DNA of 64,000 nucleotides from Pseudonocardia sp. 73-21 (lineage in GTDB: Bacteria; Actinomycetota; Actinomycetes; Mycobacteriales; Pseudonocardiaceae). Each line of letters starts with the position of its first letter. Position 1 is the stretch's first letter. The notes under the pieces were generated by a model. That model was not told the origin of the DNA. It searched no databases and saw only the letters and a program-made list of their open reading frames with translations. A program made the position numbers and the translations under genes. Positions 7,708-15,517 of this stretch are shown piece by piece. The DNA lies in assembly GCF_001899645.1 (NCBI RefSeq), contig NZ_MKVV01000098.1, forward strand, positions 46,944-110,943. The letters run 5' to 3'.

Positions 7708-8622
7708 TCACGGTTTACCCCCCAGCCCCAGCAGTGCGAGGCGGTCGGCGTGGCGGTGGCATCCCGCGTCGACCCACTGCGGGTGCGTCGCGTACCAGTC
7801 CAGCTGGGTGGCGCGGACCGTGGCGTCGGGCACCGCCGTGCCGTCCACGGTCCAGTCGGCCCGGGCGGCTCCGGCGTCGAGCCCGAGGGCGTCGAGCACC
7901 GCGGGCTCCAGCGGTGCCCGCACCCCGCCCAGCAGCTCCCGGCCGGGATCGGCGGCGTCGGCGTCGCGGCCGAGGGCCTCCTGCACCCGGTGCGCCAGCA
8001 TGACCAGGACCGCGTTGCCGGGGTGGTTGAGGGTGTGGGCCGCCCGCAGCCCAACCCCGTCGAGGACGTCGGAGACCCCGACGTCGCAGTCGCGGGACTC
8101 GCGGCGGGCGAGCTCGGCCACGGAGAGCCGCGCGACCTCGCGCAGCGCACCGGGACCGTGGTCGGGCATCCCCGTCCCCCCGGCGGCGACCGCGAGGGTG
8201 CGCAGGTCGTGGTAGGCCACCACCGGCGGCACCGCCGCCCGGTCCGACGGGTGGCGCACGATCGCCGAGTAGGGGTGCAGCCCGGTGTGGCGCACCACGG
8301 GCCAGCGCAGCACCCGGGCGCCGCGGGGCAGCGCCGCGGCCAGCTGCCGCGTGCCGACCGGCAGGTCGCGGTAGTCGTCGCGGACGGGCTGGCTCAGCAG
8401 GACGGCGGTGCGGGCGAGCAGCCGGTGCAGGGGCGGGAGGTCGCCGGCGGTCAGCTCGTGGACCGGCGGGATGCGGACGGCGGGCGCGCTGCGGTCGGCC
8501 GAGCCGGACAGCAGCACGCGCAGCGACTCGGCCTGGCAGTTGCCGAGCACGACCGTGACAGGGCCGGTGCCCGGTGCTCCGTCGTAGAAGTCGCGGTAGT
8601 GGCGACGTCGGGCGGGGTCCAT
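7708..8622 (-). CDS. WcbI-like polysaccharide biosynthesis protein
   Basis: The 304-residue protein carries the WcbI signature near its N-terminus (VVLGNCQAESLRVLL), followed by LLSQPVRDDYRDLPVGTRQL and VRHTGLHPYSAIVR, with the conserved region ending around ALREVARLSVAELARRE. WcbI of the Burkholderia capsule cluster binds CoA/acyl groups and is thought to act as an acetyltransferase-like enzyme on capsular polysaccharide. ATG at 8622 is the first good start; the longer frame in the ORF track is antisense to the next gene. It is divergent from the glycosyltransferase at 8677, so the 54-bp gap likely holds a shared promoter. This supports a role for the whole block in making a decorated glycan. 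Confidence 0.75.
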   Translation of the reverse strand: MDPARRRHYRDFYDGAPGTGPVTVVLGNCQAESLRVLLSGSADRSAPAVRIPPVHELTAGDLPPLHRLLARTAVLLSQPVRDDYRDLPVGTRQLAAALPRGARVLRWPVVRHTGLHPYSAIVRHPSDRAAVPPVVAYHDLRTLAVAAGGTGMPDHGPGALREVARLSVAELARRESRDCDVGVSDVLDGVGLRAAHTLNHPGNAVLVMLAHRVQEALGRDADAADPGRELLGGVRAPLEPAVLDALGLDAGAARADWTVDGTAVPDATVRATQLDWYATHPQWVDAGCHRHADRLALLGLGGKP

Positions 8623-8676
8623 ACCGGCAGGGTGCCCGTTCCGCCGGGGTTGAAGCGGCCCGGACCGGGGCACCCG

Positions 8677-9735
8677 GTGACGGTGCCGGTCACGCCTCTC
8701 CGTTCTGCCGCCTGTGTCGATCCCGTCAGGGTCGCCTCCGTCCCCGAGGGCCACGTCTACGTCCGGCACCTGTCGGTCCCCGGGGACGGTGTCGTGCGGC
8801 TGCCCGACCCGCCGGTGCCGGGTGCTCCCGACGGGCAGTGGTGGCCGCCGGTGATGCTCGACCCGGAGTGGGTGCGGGGCAACGCCGACGCGTTCGACGT
8901 GTTCCACCTGCACTTCGGGTTCGACGACCGCAGCCCGCAGCAGCTCGGCGCGCTGGTCGCCGCGCTGCGGGCGGCGGGCCGGCCCCTGGTGCTCACCGTG
9001 CACGACCTGCGCAACCCGCACCACGCCGACCCCGCGGCGCACGCGGCCGCGCTCGACGTGCTGGTGCCCTCGGCCGACGCGCTGCTGACGCTGACGCCCG
9101 GCGCGGCGGCCGAGATCGCGGCGCGGTGGGGGAGAGGCGCGGTGGTGGTGCCGCACCCGCACGTCGTGGAGGCCGACCGGGCGGCCCGGCCCCGCCCGGG
9201 GCACGACGGGTTCGTCGTCGGGGTGCACGCCAAGGCGGACCGGGCCAACAGCGACGCGCCGGCGGTGGTGCGGGCGCTGGCCCCGGTGGTCGCGGCGATC
9301 CCGGGTGGCCGCGTCGAGGTCGTGGTGCGTGACGACGGGCCGGGCCGGGAGCTCGCCTCCGGGCTCCGCGACCTGCCCGCCGTCGACGTGCGGCCGGGAC
9401 CCCGGCTCACCGACGACCAGCTCTGGGACCACCTCTCGGGCCTCGACCTGTCGGTGCTGCCCTACCGCTTCGGCACCCATTCCGGCTGGCTGGAGGCCTG
9501 CCACGACCTCGGCACCGCGGTGCTGGCCCCCGACTGCGGCTTCTACGACCAGCAGGCCCCGTGCCTGATCTACCACCGCGGACCCTCCGGACCCGACGCC
9601 GCGTCGCTGGCCGCCGGGGTGCACGAGGCCCACCGTCGCGGCGCGGGCCCGCGGACCACCGTGGAGGAGCGGGCCGCCCAGCGGTGCGCGGTCGCGGCGG
9701 CCCACGCGGCGATCTACCGGGAGGTGCTCGGATGA
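8677..9735 (+). CDS. GT-B glycosyltransferase
   Basis: The 352-residue protein looks like a GT4-type glycosyltransferase. It has FDVFHLHFGFDDRSPQQL and LVLTVHDLRNPHH in the acceptor half and VVVPHPHVV at the hinge. DGFVVGVHAKADR opens the donor half, with LSVLPYRFGTHSGWLEACHDLGTAVLAP near the end. A clear GT4 E-x7-E is not intact: GTHSGWLEACHDLGT takes its place. GTG at 8677 is the first reasonable start, GTG at 8683 an alternative. The stop overlaps the next ATG (ATGA), so it heads a three-gene, tightly coupled plus-strand operon of transferases. Confidence 0.72.
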   Translation: MTVPVTPLRSAACVDPVRVASVPEGHVYVRHLSVPGDGVVRLPDPPVPGAPDGQWWPPVMLDPEWVRGNADAFDVFHLHFGFDDRSPQQLGALVAALRAAGRPLVLTVHDLRNPHHADPAAHAAALDVLVPSADALLTLTPGAAAEIAARWGRGAVVVPHPHVVEADRAARPRPGHDGFVVGVHAKADRANSDAPAVVRALAPVVAAIPGGRVEVVVRDDGPGRELASGLRDLPAVDVRPGPRLTDDQLWDHLSGLDLSVLPYRFGTHSGWLEACHDLGTAVLAPDCGFYDQQAPCLIYHRGPSGPDAASLAAGVHEAHRRGAGPRTTVEERAAQRCAVAAAHAAIYREVLG

Positions 9736-10691
9736 GGGTGCTGGTGCACGCCCCCGGACCGCCCCGGCACGGAGTCGTGCGGCACGCGTGGCTGGTGGCG
9801 CGGCTGGCGGAGGCGCACGGCGCGCGTTCCGCCGTGGGCGCGGCCGACCTCACCCACGTGCAGTTCACCGACGCGCTGTTCGGCCCGGACGTCGCCGCGG
9901 CCGCCACGGCGTTCGAGGTGTGGGCCGCGATGGTCCCGCGACCGCTGGTCGTGACGCTGCACGACGTGCCCGGGGCCGATCCCGACCCGGCCCGGGACGC
10001 CCGCCGCGGCCGCGGGTACGCGCGCGTCGCGGCCGTCGCCGATGCCGTGGTGGTGTCGTCGGAGCACGAGGCCGCGAACCTGGAACGCTCGACGGGGCGC
10101 TCCGCGGCGGTGATCCCGCTGCCGGTGGAGACGCTGCCGACCGGGAGTGCGCCACCGGCGTGGGCGGGGCGGCCCACGCTCGCGGTGCTCGGCTTCGTCT
10201 ACCCCGGCAAGGGCCACGCCGACGCGATCGACGCGGCCGCCCGCAGCGGGATCCCGCTGGTCGCCGCGCTCGGGGCCGTCGCGGACGGGCACGCCGAGCT
10301 GCACCGGGAACTGCGGGAACGCGCCGCGGACCGTGGGGTGGACCTGCTCGTCACCGGATCGCTGACCGACGCCGACCTCGCCGCCGCGGCCGCCGCGGCC
10401 ACCGTGCCCCTCGCCCCCGCCCGCCGGGTCAGCGCGAGCGGGTCGCTGGCGACGTGGATCGGCTGCGGTCGTCGTCCGGTCGCGGCGCGGGGCCCGTACA
10501 CGGCCGAGCTCGCCGCCCGTCATCCTGACGGCCTGTGGCTCTACGACACCGACGCCGAGCTGGACGCCGCCGTGGCAGCATGCCAGGCCGACCCGTCGTG
10601 GACGCGGGCAGAACCCGGTGCCGGCCCGGACGTGGGCCCGGACGTGGGCGCAGCCCACGCCGCCCTCTACCGACGGGTGCTCGCGTGCTGA
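9732..10691 (+). CDS. GT4-like glycosyltransferase
   Basis: The 319-residue GT-B-type protein has MRVLVHAPGPPRHGVVRHAWLVARL, LVVTLHDVPGADP, DAVVVSSEHEAANL, VIPLPVETLP at the hinge, LAVLGFVYPGKGHADAIDA as the donor-domain start, and ASGSLATWIGCGRRPVAARG in the place of the usual E-x7-E block. Sequence and layout are close to the preceding gene, suggesting an old duplication. It overlaps the upstream gene by 4 bp and the downstream gene by 7 bp, so the three are almost surely co-translated. Specific sugar and acceptor are unknown. Confidence 0.72.
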   Translation: MRVLVHAPGPPRHGVVRHAWLVARLAEAHGARSAVGAADLTHVQFTDALFGPDVAAAATAFEVWAAMVPRPLVVTLHDVPGADPDPARDARRGRGYARVAAVADAVVVSSEHEAANLERSTGRSAAVIPLPVETLPTGSAPPAWAGRPTLAVLGFVYPGKGHADAIDAAARSGIPLVAALGAVADGHAELHRELRERAADRGVDLLVTGSLTDADLAAAAAAATVPLAPARRVSASGSLATWIGCGRRPVAARGPYTAELAARHPDGLWLYDTDAELDAAVAACQADPSWTRAEPGAGPDVGPDVGAAHAALYRRVLAC

Positions 10692-11980
10692 CCGAGGTGT
10701 TCGTGCCGGGCAACCGCTGGGACCTGCTCGCCCCGTACCCCGTGCCCCGGCCGCAGGTGAGCGTGGTGGTCACCCACTACGAGCAGCCCGACCAGCTCGC
10801 CCGGACCTGGGCCGCGCTGTGCGCCCAGACGCTGCCCCCGGCCGAGGTCGTGATCACCGACGACGGTTCGGCCGAGCCGCCGCGGGCGCCCGCCGGCGGA
10901 CCGCCGGTCCGGGTCGTCACCCAGCCCGACCTCGGGTTCCGCGCGGCCGCGGCCCGCAACGCCGGAGCCCGGACCGCCCGCGGCGAGGTCCTGGTCTTCC
11001 TCGACGCCGACACCGTCCCGGGGCCGGGGTTCGTCGAGGCGATGACCCGCCGGGTGGCGGTGTGCCCGGACGTGCTGGCCGTCGGCCGCCGCCGGCACGC
11101 GGACCTCGCCGCCACGCCCGTCGGGAGCGACCCCGCCGCCGCCCCGCCGCTGCCGGACCCGGCGTGGCTCCGGGACGCCTACACCGCGAGCCGTGACCTC
11201 CTCGACGCCGACGGGCGCAGCTTCCGGTTCGTCATCAGCGCCGTGCTGGCGTGCCGGCGCAGCCTGTTCGACGACCTCGGGGGGTTCGACGAGCGGTTCG
11301 TCGGCTACGGCGGCGAGGACTGGGACCTGGCCTACCGCGCCTGGAACGCCGGCGCGGTGCTCGTGCACGAGCCCGACGCCGTGGCCTGGCACGACGGCCC
11401 CGACTGGGCCGGCCGCGACGGCGGGGCCAAGGATCTGGAGTCGGTGCGGCTCGCGGCGCTGGTCCCTGAGCCGGTCACCCGGGGCGTGGCGCTGCCGGGC
11501 GGGTTGCCCGACGTGCTGGTGGACCTCGCGTGCGACGGGGTGCCCGCGACCGTGCGCACCGTGCACGCGCTGCTCGCGCAGGACCACCGCGACCTGCGGG
11601 TCCGGCTGCCCGGCCCGGTCGATCCGCTGCTGGTGCAGCTCTACGGGAGCGCCGTCCAGCAGGACGCGTGGAGCGCGGACCAGCGCCGGCGGGCACGGGC
11701 GGTGCTGACGGCCCGGGCCCCGCTCCCCGCGGGGGCGCTGACCACGGCGATGGGCGCGCTCGTGGACGACGACCTGGCCCGGGTCGTCATCGCGTGCGGG
11801 GGCGACCCGGTCGCCGAGATCGAGTCCACCCGTGCGCGGGGGCGGATCCGCCGGTGGGCCCATCGGCTGCCCGCGGACGTCGTGCGCGGGTCCTTCGGGT
11901 GCGCCGTGGTCGACGCCGGTCCGGCGCCCCGGACGTCCGGGGGCCTCGACGGCTACTTCGCCCGGCTCGCCCGGCCGTGA
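10685..11980 (+). CDS. GT2 glycosyltransferase with C-terminal extension
   Basis: The 431-residue family 2 glycosyltransferase shows QVSVVVTHYEQPDQLARTW, VVITDDGSAEPP, LGFRAAAARNAGARTARGEVLVFLDADTVPG (DxD) and GGFDERFVGYGGEDWDLAYRAWNAGA, the GGED block of the galactosyltransferase-like C-terminal domain. After about residue 270 there is an extra 150-residue region without a motif I recognise (LPDVLVDLACDGVPATVRTVHALLAQ …). It might be an additional degenerate GT2-like domain. GTG at 10685 overlaps the upstream stop by 7 bp. The last codons and stop lie inside a 28-bp tandem duplication (11973-12028). Confidence 0.8.
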   Translation: MLTEVFVPGNRWDLLAPYPVPRPQVSVVVTHYEQPDQLARTWAALCAQTLPPAEVVITDDGSAEPPRAPAGGPPVRVVTQPDLGFRAAAARNAGARTARGEVLVFLDADTVPGPGFVEAMTRRVAVCPDVLAVGRRRHADLAATPVGSDPAAAPPLPDPAWLRDAYTASRDLLDADGRSFRFVISAVLACRRSLFDDLGGFDERFVGYGGEDWDLAYRAWNAGAVLVHEPDAVAWHDGPDWAGRDGGAKDLESVRLAALVPEPVTRGVALPGGLPDVLVDLACDGVPATVRTVHALLAQDHRDLRVRLPGPVDPLLVQLYGSAVQQDAWSADQRRRARAVLTARAPLPAGALTTAMGALVDDDLARVVIACGGDPVAEIESTRARGRIRRWAHRLPADVVRGSFGCAVVDAGPAPRTSGGLDGYFARLARP

Positions 11981-12028
11981 TCGGGACAGGACCGTGACAG
12001 GGCCGTGGTCGGGACAGGGCCGTGATGA
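11973..12028 (+). repeat. 28-bp tandem duplication across a stop codon
   Basis: Two adjacent 28-base units, starting at 11973 and 12001, share GGCCGTG(A/G)TCGGGACAGG(A/G)CCGTGA with few mismatches. The first unit contains the TGA that ends the upstream GT2 gene. Nothing here suggests spacers or a CRISPR array. Confidence 0.85.
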
Positions 12029-12030
12029 GG

Positions 12031-12327
12031 TCAGGGCAGGCGTGCGTCGTGCACGATCGGCTCCCGGGCGTCGAGCTCCTCGGCGTAGGCCACGGGATGG
12101 TCGCGGCCGAGCGCGAGGAAGTACTCGTTGAGGGCGTGGGCCACCATGTCGTGCTCGAGACCGGAGAGCGCCCGGCGGGACGCGAGGGCGTCACCGAGCT
12201 GCTCGGCGGTCAGGCTGCCGCCGAGCCCGACGTAGGCGGTCCACAGCTGGCCGAGGTCGAGATCGGTCAGCGCGAGGCCCGCCCGCAACGCCGGACCCGA
12301 GCTGGGCGGTGTCTGCGCGTCGGTCAT
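12031..12327 (-). CDS. small conserved-looking hypothetical protein
   Basis: The 98-residue soluble protein starts MTDAQTPPSSG and contains LALTDLDLGQLWTAYVGLGG, LTAEQLGDALASRRAL, HDMVAHALNEYFLALGRDHPV. It is mostly helical in appearance, acidic, and has no membrane segment or metal site. Codon usage is normal for the window, with strong G/C in third positions. It lies 45 bases downstream of the GAF-ANTAR gene on the same strand and may be the last gene of the sigma factor operon. I do not recognise the family. Confidence 0.7.
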   Translation of the reverse strand: MTDAQTPPSSGPALRAGLALTDLDLGQLWTAYVGLGGSLTAEQLGDALASRRALSGLEHDMVAHALNEYFLALGRDHPVAYAEELDAREPIVHDARLP

Positions 12328-12372
12328 GCGACGAGGGTCGCGCAGCCGGGCGATCCGCGCAGTGCGTGGCGC

Positions 12373-13101
12373 CTACAGATCCGCGCGGCGGGAGGCGAGG
12401 GTCTCCGCGACCAGGGCCAGCTTGACGTTGAGCGACTGCGACGCCACGCGCAGCACGTCGAAGGCCTCGTCCTCGGTGATGCCGCGACGCTCCATGAGGA
12501 TGCCCTTGGCCTGCCCGATCACGTCCCGGCTGCGCAGGGCCTCCTGCAGCTGGGCCGCCTTGATGGCGTGCGCGCTGTGGGCCTCGGTGGCCGCCAGCGC
12601 CGTGGAGGCGTGGGCCGCCAGCAGCATCGCGGTGTCACGGTCGATGCCGTCGAGGCCGGCCACGGAGAAGGAGTAGAAGTTCAGCGCACCCAGGCGCGGC
12701 TCGGCGCCGTCGGGGAACATGCCCACGGCGAACACGCTGCGCACCCCGGCCTCGGCGGCCTTCGGGCCCCACTCGGGGAACTCGGCGCCCCGCGCCAGGT
12801 CGGAGGAGCCGACGAGGCCGGGGCCCGGGGTGCGGGTGGCCTCCACGCACGGGCCCTCGTCGAGGTCGTACTGCAGGCCGTCGAGCCGCGTGGCGAGCTC
12901 GTCGGTCTCCACCGGGGTGTGGAACCGGCCGTCCGGGGCGCGGACGGTGACGCTGACCATGTCGGCGCCGCGCACCACGGCGCGAGCGGCCTGGACGATG
13001 CGGTCCAGGACCTCGGACACGGTGGTGGCGTCGAGGAGCGCGCGGGCGAGCTCGACGAACTCCGTGGCGACCGCGCCCGGTACGAGGGTTTCAGGGGGCA
13101 C
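12373..13101 (-). CDS. GAF-ANTAR domain RNA-binding regulator
   Basis: The 242-residue protein has two domains. Residues 20-165 form a GAF sensor domain (VQAARAVVRGADMVSVTV, LDEGPCVEA, GALNFYSFSVAGLD). Residues 180-238 form an ANTAR domain (LQEALRSRDVIGQAKGILMERRGITEDEAFDVLRVASQ), which binds paired hairpins in nascent RNA to prevent termination. ANTAR proteins are abundant in actinobacteria. GTG at 13101 is chosen because the longer frame in the ORF track is antisense sequence overlapping the sigma factor. It sits 29 bases downstream of the sigma factor gene, so co-expression is likely. The GAF ligand cannot be predicted. Confidence 0.88.
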   Translation of the reverse strand: MPPETLVPGAVATEFVELARALLDATTVSEVLDRIVQAARAVVRGADMVSVTVRAPDGRFHTPVETDELATRLDGLQYDLDEGPCVEATRTPGPGLVGSSDLARGAEFPEWGPKAAEAGVRSVFAVGMFPDGAEPRLGALNFYSFSVAGLDGIDRDTAMLLAAHASTALAATEAHSAHAIKAAQLQEALRSRDVIGQAKGILMERRGITEDEAFDVLRVASQSLNVKLALVAETLASRRADL

Positions 13102-13130
13102 GGGTGGGAGTGTAGAGAGCCCGGGCCGGC

Positions 13131-13922
13131 TCAGCTGACGTCGATGCGCGCCCGCAGCGTCGCGAGCGTGCTCGCCAGCAGCCGGGAGACGTGCATCTGC
13201 GACAGGCCGACCTTGGCGGCGATCTCGGTCTGGGTGAGGTCGCCGAAGAACCGGAGGATGACGATCGTCCGTTCGCGGTCGGGGAGGTCGGCCAGCGCCC
13301 GGCGCAGCTCGTCGCGGTACTCCGCCTTGACCAGCTCCGCGTCCGCCCGGCCCAGCAGGTCGAGCAGCGAGGTGTCGCCGGAGTGGGTGAGGGCGTCGAG
13401 GGAGTCCGCGGAGTAGGCGCGCTGGGCGCCCAGCGCGTCCACGACCTCGCCGACGGGCACGTCGAGGTGGTCGGCGATCTCGCTGGGACGCGGCGCCCGG
13501 TTGAGCGTGGCCGACAGCGTGGTGACGGCCTCGCCGATCGGCCCCTGCAGATCCTTGAGCCGGCGGGGGACCCGCATCGACCACGTCCGGTCGCGGAAGT
13601 GCTTGCGCACCTCGCCCGTGATCGTCGGGATCGCGAAGCTGAGGAACTCGGCGCCCCGTTCCGGGTCGAACCGCTCGAGCGCCCCGAGCAGGGCGACCGC
13701 CCCGACCTGCTCCAGGTCGTTGGTCGGCTCCCCACGGCCGCTGTAGCGCCGGGCGATGTGGTGCACGACGGGCAGGTAGGCCGTGGCCAGCTCGTCGCGC
13801 AGCACCCGCCGCCGCGGGTCGGAGCGGTCGAGAGCGGCGTACTCGGCGAGCACCGGAGCCAGGTGGTCGTAGCTGTCGCGGCCCGACGTACGCGGGGCAA
13901 CGATGGTCGAAGCGCTGGTCAC
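13131..13922 (-). CDS. SigB/SigF-family RNA polymerase sigma factor
   Basis: The 263-residue group 3 sigma factor carries region 2 in YLPVVHHIARRYSGRGEPTNDLEQVGAVALLGALERFDPERGAEFLSFAIPTITGEVRKHFRDR, followed by WSMRVPRRLKDL. Region 3 is RAPRPSEIADHLDVPVGEV, and region 4 has LPDRERTIVILRFFGDLTQTEIAAKVGLSQMHVSRLL as the -35 binding helix-turn-helix. This pattern matches actinobacterial SigF/SigB general stress and development factors. No anti-sigma factor is adjacent, which is unusual for the group. The start is GTG at 13922. The gene heads a likely operon with the GAF-ANTAR protein. Confidence 0.92.
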   Translation of the reverse strand: MTSASTIVAPRTSGRDSYDHLAPVLAEYAALDRSDPRRRVLRDELATAYLPVVHHIARRYSGRGEPTNDLEQVGAVALLGALERFDPERGAEFLSFAIPTITGEVRKHFRDRTWSMRVPRRLKDLQGPIGEAVTTLSATLNRAPRPSEIADHLDVPVGEVVDALGAQRAYSADSLDALTHSGDTSLLDLLGRADAELVKAEYRDELRRALADLPDRERTIVILRFFGDLTQTEIAAKVGLSQMHVSRLLASTLATLRARIDVS

Positions 13923-14069
13923 AGGGTCACACCCGTCGCGGACAGTCGGACGCGACGATCACGCGGCCGGACGGCCTACGGGTACCGCATCCGAGATGGG
14001 AGATCTGCGCGGCTGTGGGTTCAACCGACTCCGACTGTAACCCCGTGCGCGCGGGCCTGCGCACCGTCG

Positions 14070-14459
14070 CTATCCGGCGGCCTGCACGTTGGTCCGGATC
14101 TGGTTCAGGGTGTCCTCCAGACCGCGGTCGATGCCCGGACCGTCGGCGTGCTCGGTGTGCAGCGTCACCGTCACGCGCGAGCCGTCGTCGGCGCCCTCGA
14201 CCCGCAGCTCTCCGCTGTAGTGGTTCGGCCCCTCGGACCCCCACCGGATGCTGCGCGCGTCCGCGTCGGTGGTGAACCAGGCCTCGCCCTCGACCTCGCG
14301 GCCGCCGACGTCGGCGACGGTGTGCACCGCGTCGCCGTCGGCGGGTTCGGCGGACTTCATCGCCGAGAAGTAGTGCGGCAGGTTCCCCACGTCCGACAGG
14401 TACGCGAAGAGCGCGTCCGGTCCGGTCGTGACGGTCGTGCTGTGCTCGTACTCACCCAT
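14070..14459 (-). CDS. SRPBCC-family (START-like) protein
   Basis: The 129-residue protein has the SRPBCC/polyketide-cyclase-like pattern: YEHSTTVTTGPDALFAYLSDVGNLPHYFSAM at the N-terminus, then strands VHTVADVGGREVEGEAWF, IRWGSEGPNHYSGELRVEG and SRVTVTLHTEH, closing with the C-terminal helix GLEDTLNQIRTNV. Such small single-domain proteins bind hydrophobic ligands in a helix-grip fold. The ATG at 14459 is just downstream of a 28-bp perfect palindrome that separates it from the divergent acyl-CoA-dehydrogenase-like gene. It may be co-regulated with that operon. Confidence 0.8.
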   Translation of the reverse strand: MGEYEHSTTVTTGPDALFAYLSDVGNLPHYFSAMKSAEPADGDAVHTVADVGGREVEGEAWFTTDADARSIRWGSEGPNHYSGELRVEGADDGSRVTVTLHTEHADGPGIDRGLEDTLNQIRTNVQAAG

Positions 14460-14482
14460 GACGGTCGGGTACCCGGCGCGGC

Positions 14483-14510
14483 CCGGCTCAACCACCGGTG
14501 GTTGAGCCGG
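14483..14510. promoter_or_regulatory. 28-bp perfect palindrome between divergent genes
   Basis: CCGGCTCAACCACC followed by its exact reverse complement GGTGGTTGAGCCGG forms a perfect 28-base palindrome. It lies 24 bases upstream of the SRPBCC ATG and 30 bases upstream of the ATG of the acyl-CoA-dehydrogenase-like gene. It could be a shared operator for a dimeric repressor, or a cruciform/terminator structure. No regulator gene is adjacent. Confidence 0.75.
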
Positions 14511-14539
14511 CCACCACGGGGCATCCCGGCGGTGTGCCG

Positions 14540-15517
14540 ATGACCCCGCCCGACCACCTGTCCACCGACGTCCCCGTCGACTCCCGGCTCCGGACGCTGC
14601 TGGCGGCGGGGCGTCTGGACCTGCCGCTGCCGGGGGCCGGGCAGACGACGCGCCGCTGGCAGGAGCTCGCCGCGCTCGGTCGCGCCGACCTCGCCCTCGC
14701 CCGGCTCGCGGAGGGGCACACGGACGCGGTGGCGATCCTGGCCGAGGCGGGGCGGCCCGCCGAGCCCGGCACGCTCTACGGGGTGTGGGCGGCGCGGCCC
14801 GGAGGGACGGGCGCCGACCTGCACGGCCCGCGCGGGGGGGAGACGGTGCTGCACGGCACCGTCCGCTTCTGCTCCGGGGCGCACCTCGTCGACCGCGCCC
14901 TGGTGGTCGCCGGTGGCCCCGACGGCCGCGTGCTGGTGGACGTGCCGGTCGAGCCACCGGGCGCCCGGCCCGACCCCGACTCCTGGAACACCCCGGCGAT
15001 GGCGGCCGCGGACACCCTCGACGTGTGGTTCGACCGGGTACCGGTCGGCCGCGACGACGTCGTCGGGGGACCGGGCTGGTACACCGCGCGGCCCGGGTTC
15101 GCCGTCGGCGGGGGCGGGGTCGCCGCCGTGTGGCAGGGCGGGGCGGCCGGTCTGCTGCACCGGGCCGTCACCCACCTGCCCGCCGCGCCGGACGCCCACC
15201 AGCTCGCCCATCTCGGCGAGCTCGACGCGCTGCTCTCCGCGACGGACGCCCAGCTGGACTGGCTGGCGGCCGACGTCGACGCCGACCCCTTCGGCGACCA
15301 CGCGCTGGGGGTGGCCCGGGCGCGGTGCGCCGTCGAGCGGGTGGTGCGCGAGACGCTCGACCGGGTGCCGCGGATGCTCGGGGCCGGCCCGCTGAGCGGG
15401 GACGCCGAGCTGGCCCGGACCCTCGCCGACCTGGGCATCTACGTGCGCCAGCACCACGGCGAGCGCGACCACGCGGCCCTCGGCGCGGCCGTGCTCGCGG
15501 CGGGGGGCGCGTCGTGA
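14540..15517 (+). CDS. short acyl-CoA dehydrogenase-like flavoprotein
   Basis: The 325-residue protein resembles the acyl-CoA dehydrogenase fold but is shorter than the usual 380. It shows the N-terminal helical part (WQELAALGRADLALARLAEGHTDAVAIL), the beta domain (HGTVRFCSGAHLVDRALVVAG) and the C-terminal helical bundle (ARARCAVERVVRETLDRVPRML, LADLGIYVRQHHGERDHAALG). The loops that normally contact FAD and the CoA substrate are compressed, and I cannot place the catalytic Glu. ATG at 14540 is preferred over GTGs at 14498 and 14534. The stop overlaps the next start (GTGA). As first gene of a three-gene operon with a deacetylase/methyltransferase fusion and a glycosyltransferase, it may oxidise or reduce a pathway intermediate. 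Confidence 0.72.
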   Translation: MTPPDHLSTDVPVDSRLRTLLAAGRLDLPLPGAGQTTRRWQELAALGRADLALARLAEGHTDAVAILAEAGRPAEPGTLYGVWAARPGGTGADLHGPRGGETVLHGTVRFCSGAHLVDRALVVAGGPDGRVLVDVPVEPPGARPDPDSWNTPAMAAADTLDVWFDRVPVGRDDVVGGPGWYTARPGFAVGGGGVAAVWQGGAAGLLHRAVTHLPAAPDAHQLAHLGELDALLSATDAQLDWLAADVDADPFGDHALGVARARCAVERVVRETLDRVPRMLGAGPLSGDAELARTLADLGIYVRQHHGERDHAALGAAVLAAGGAS

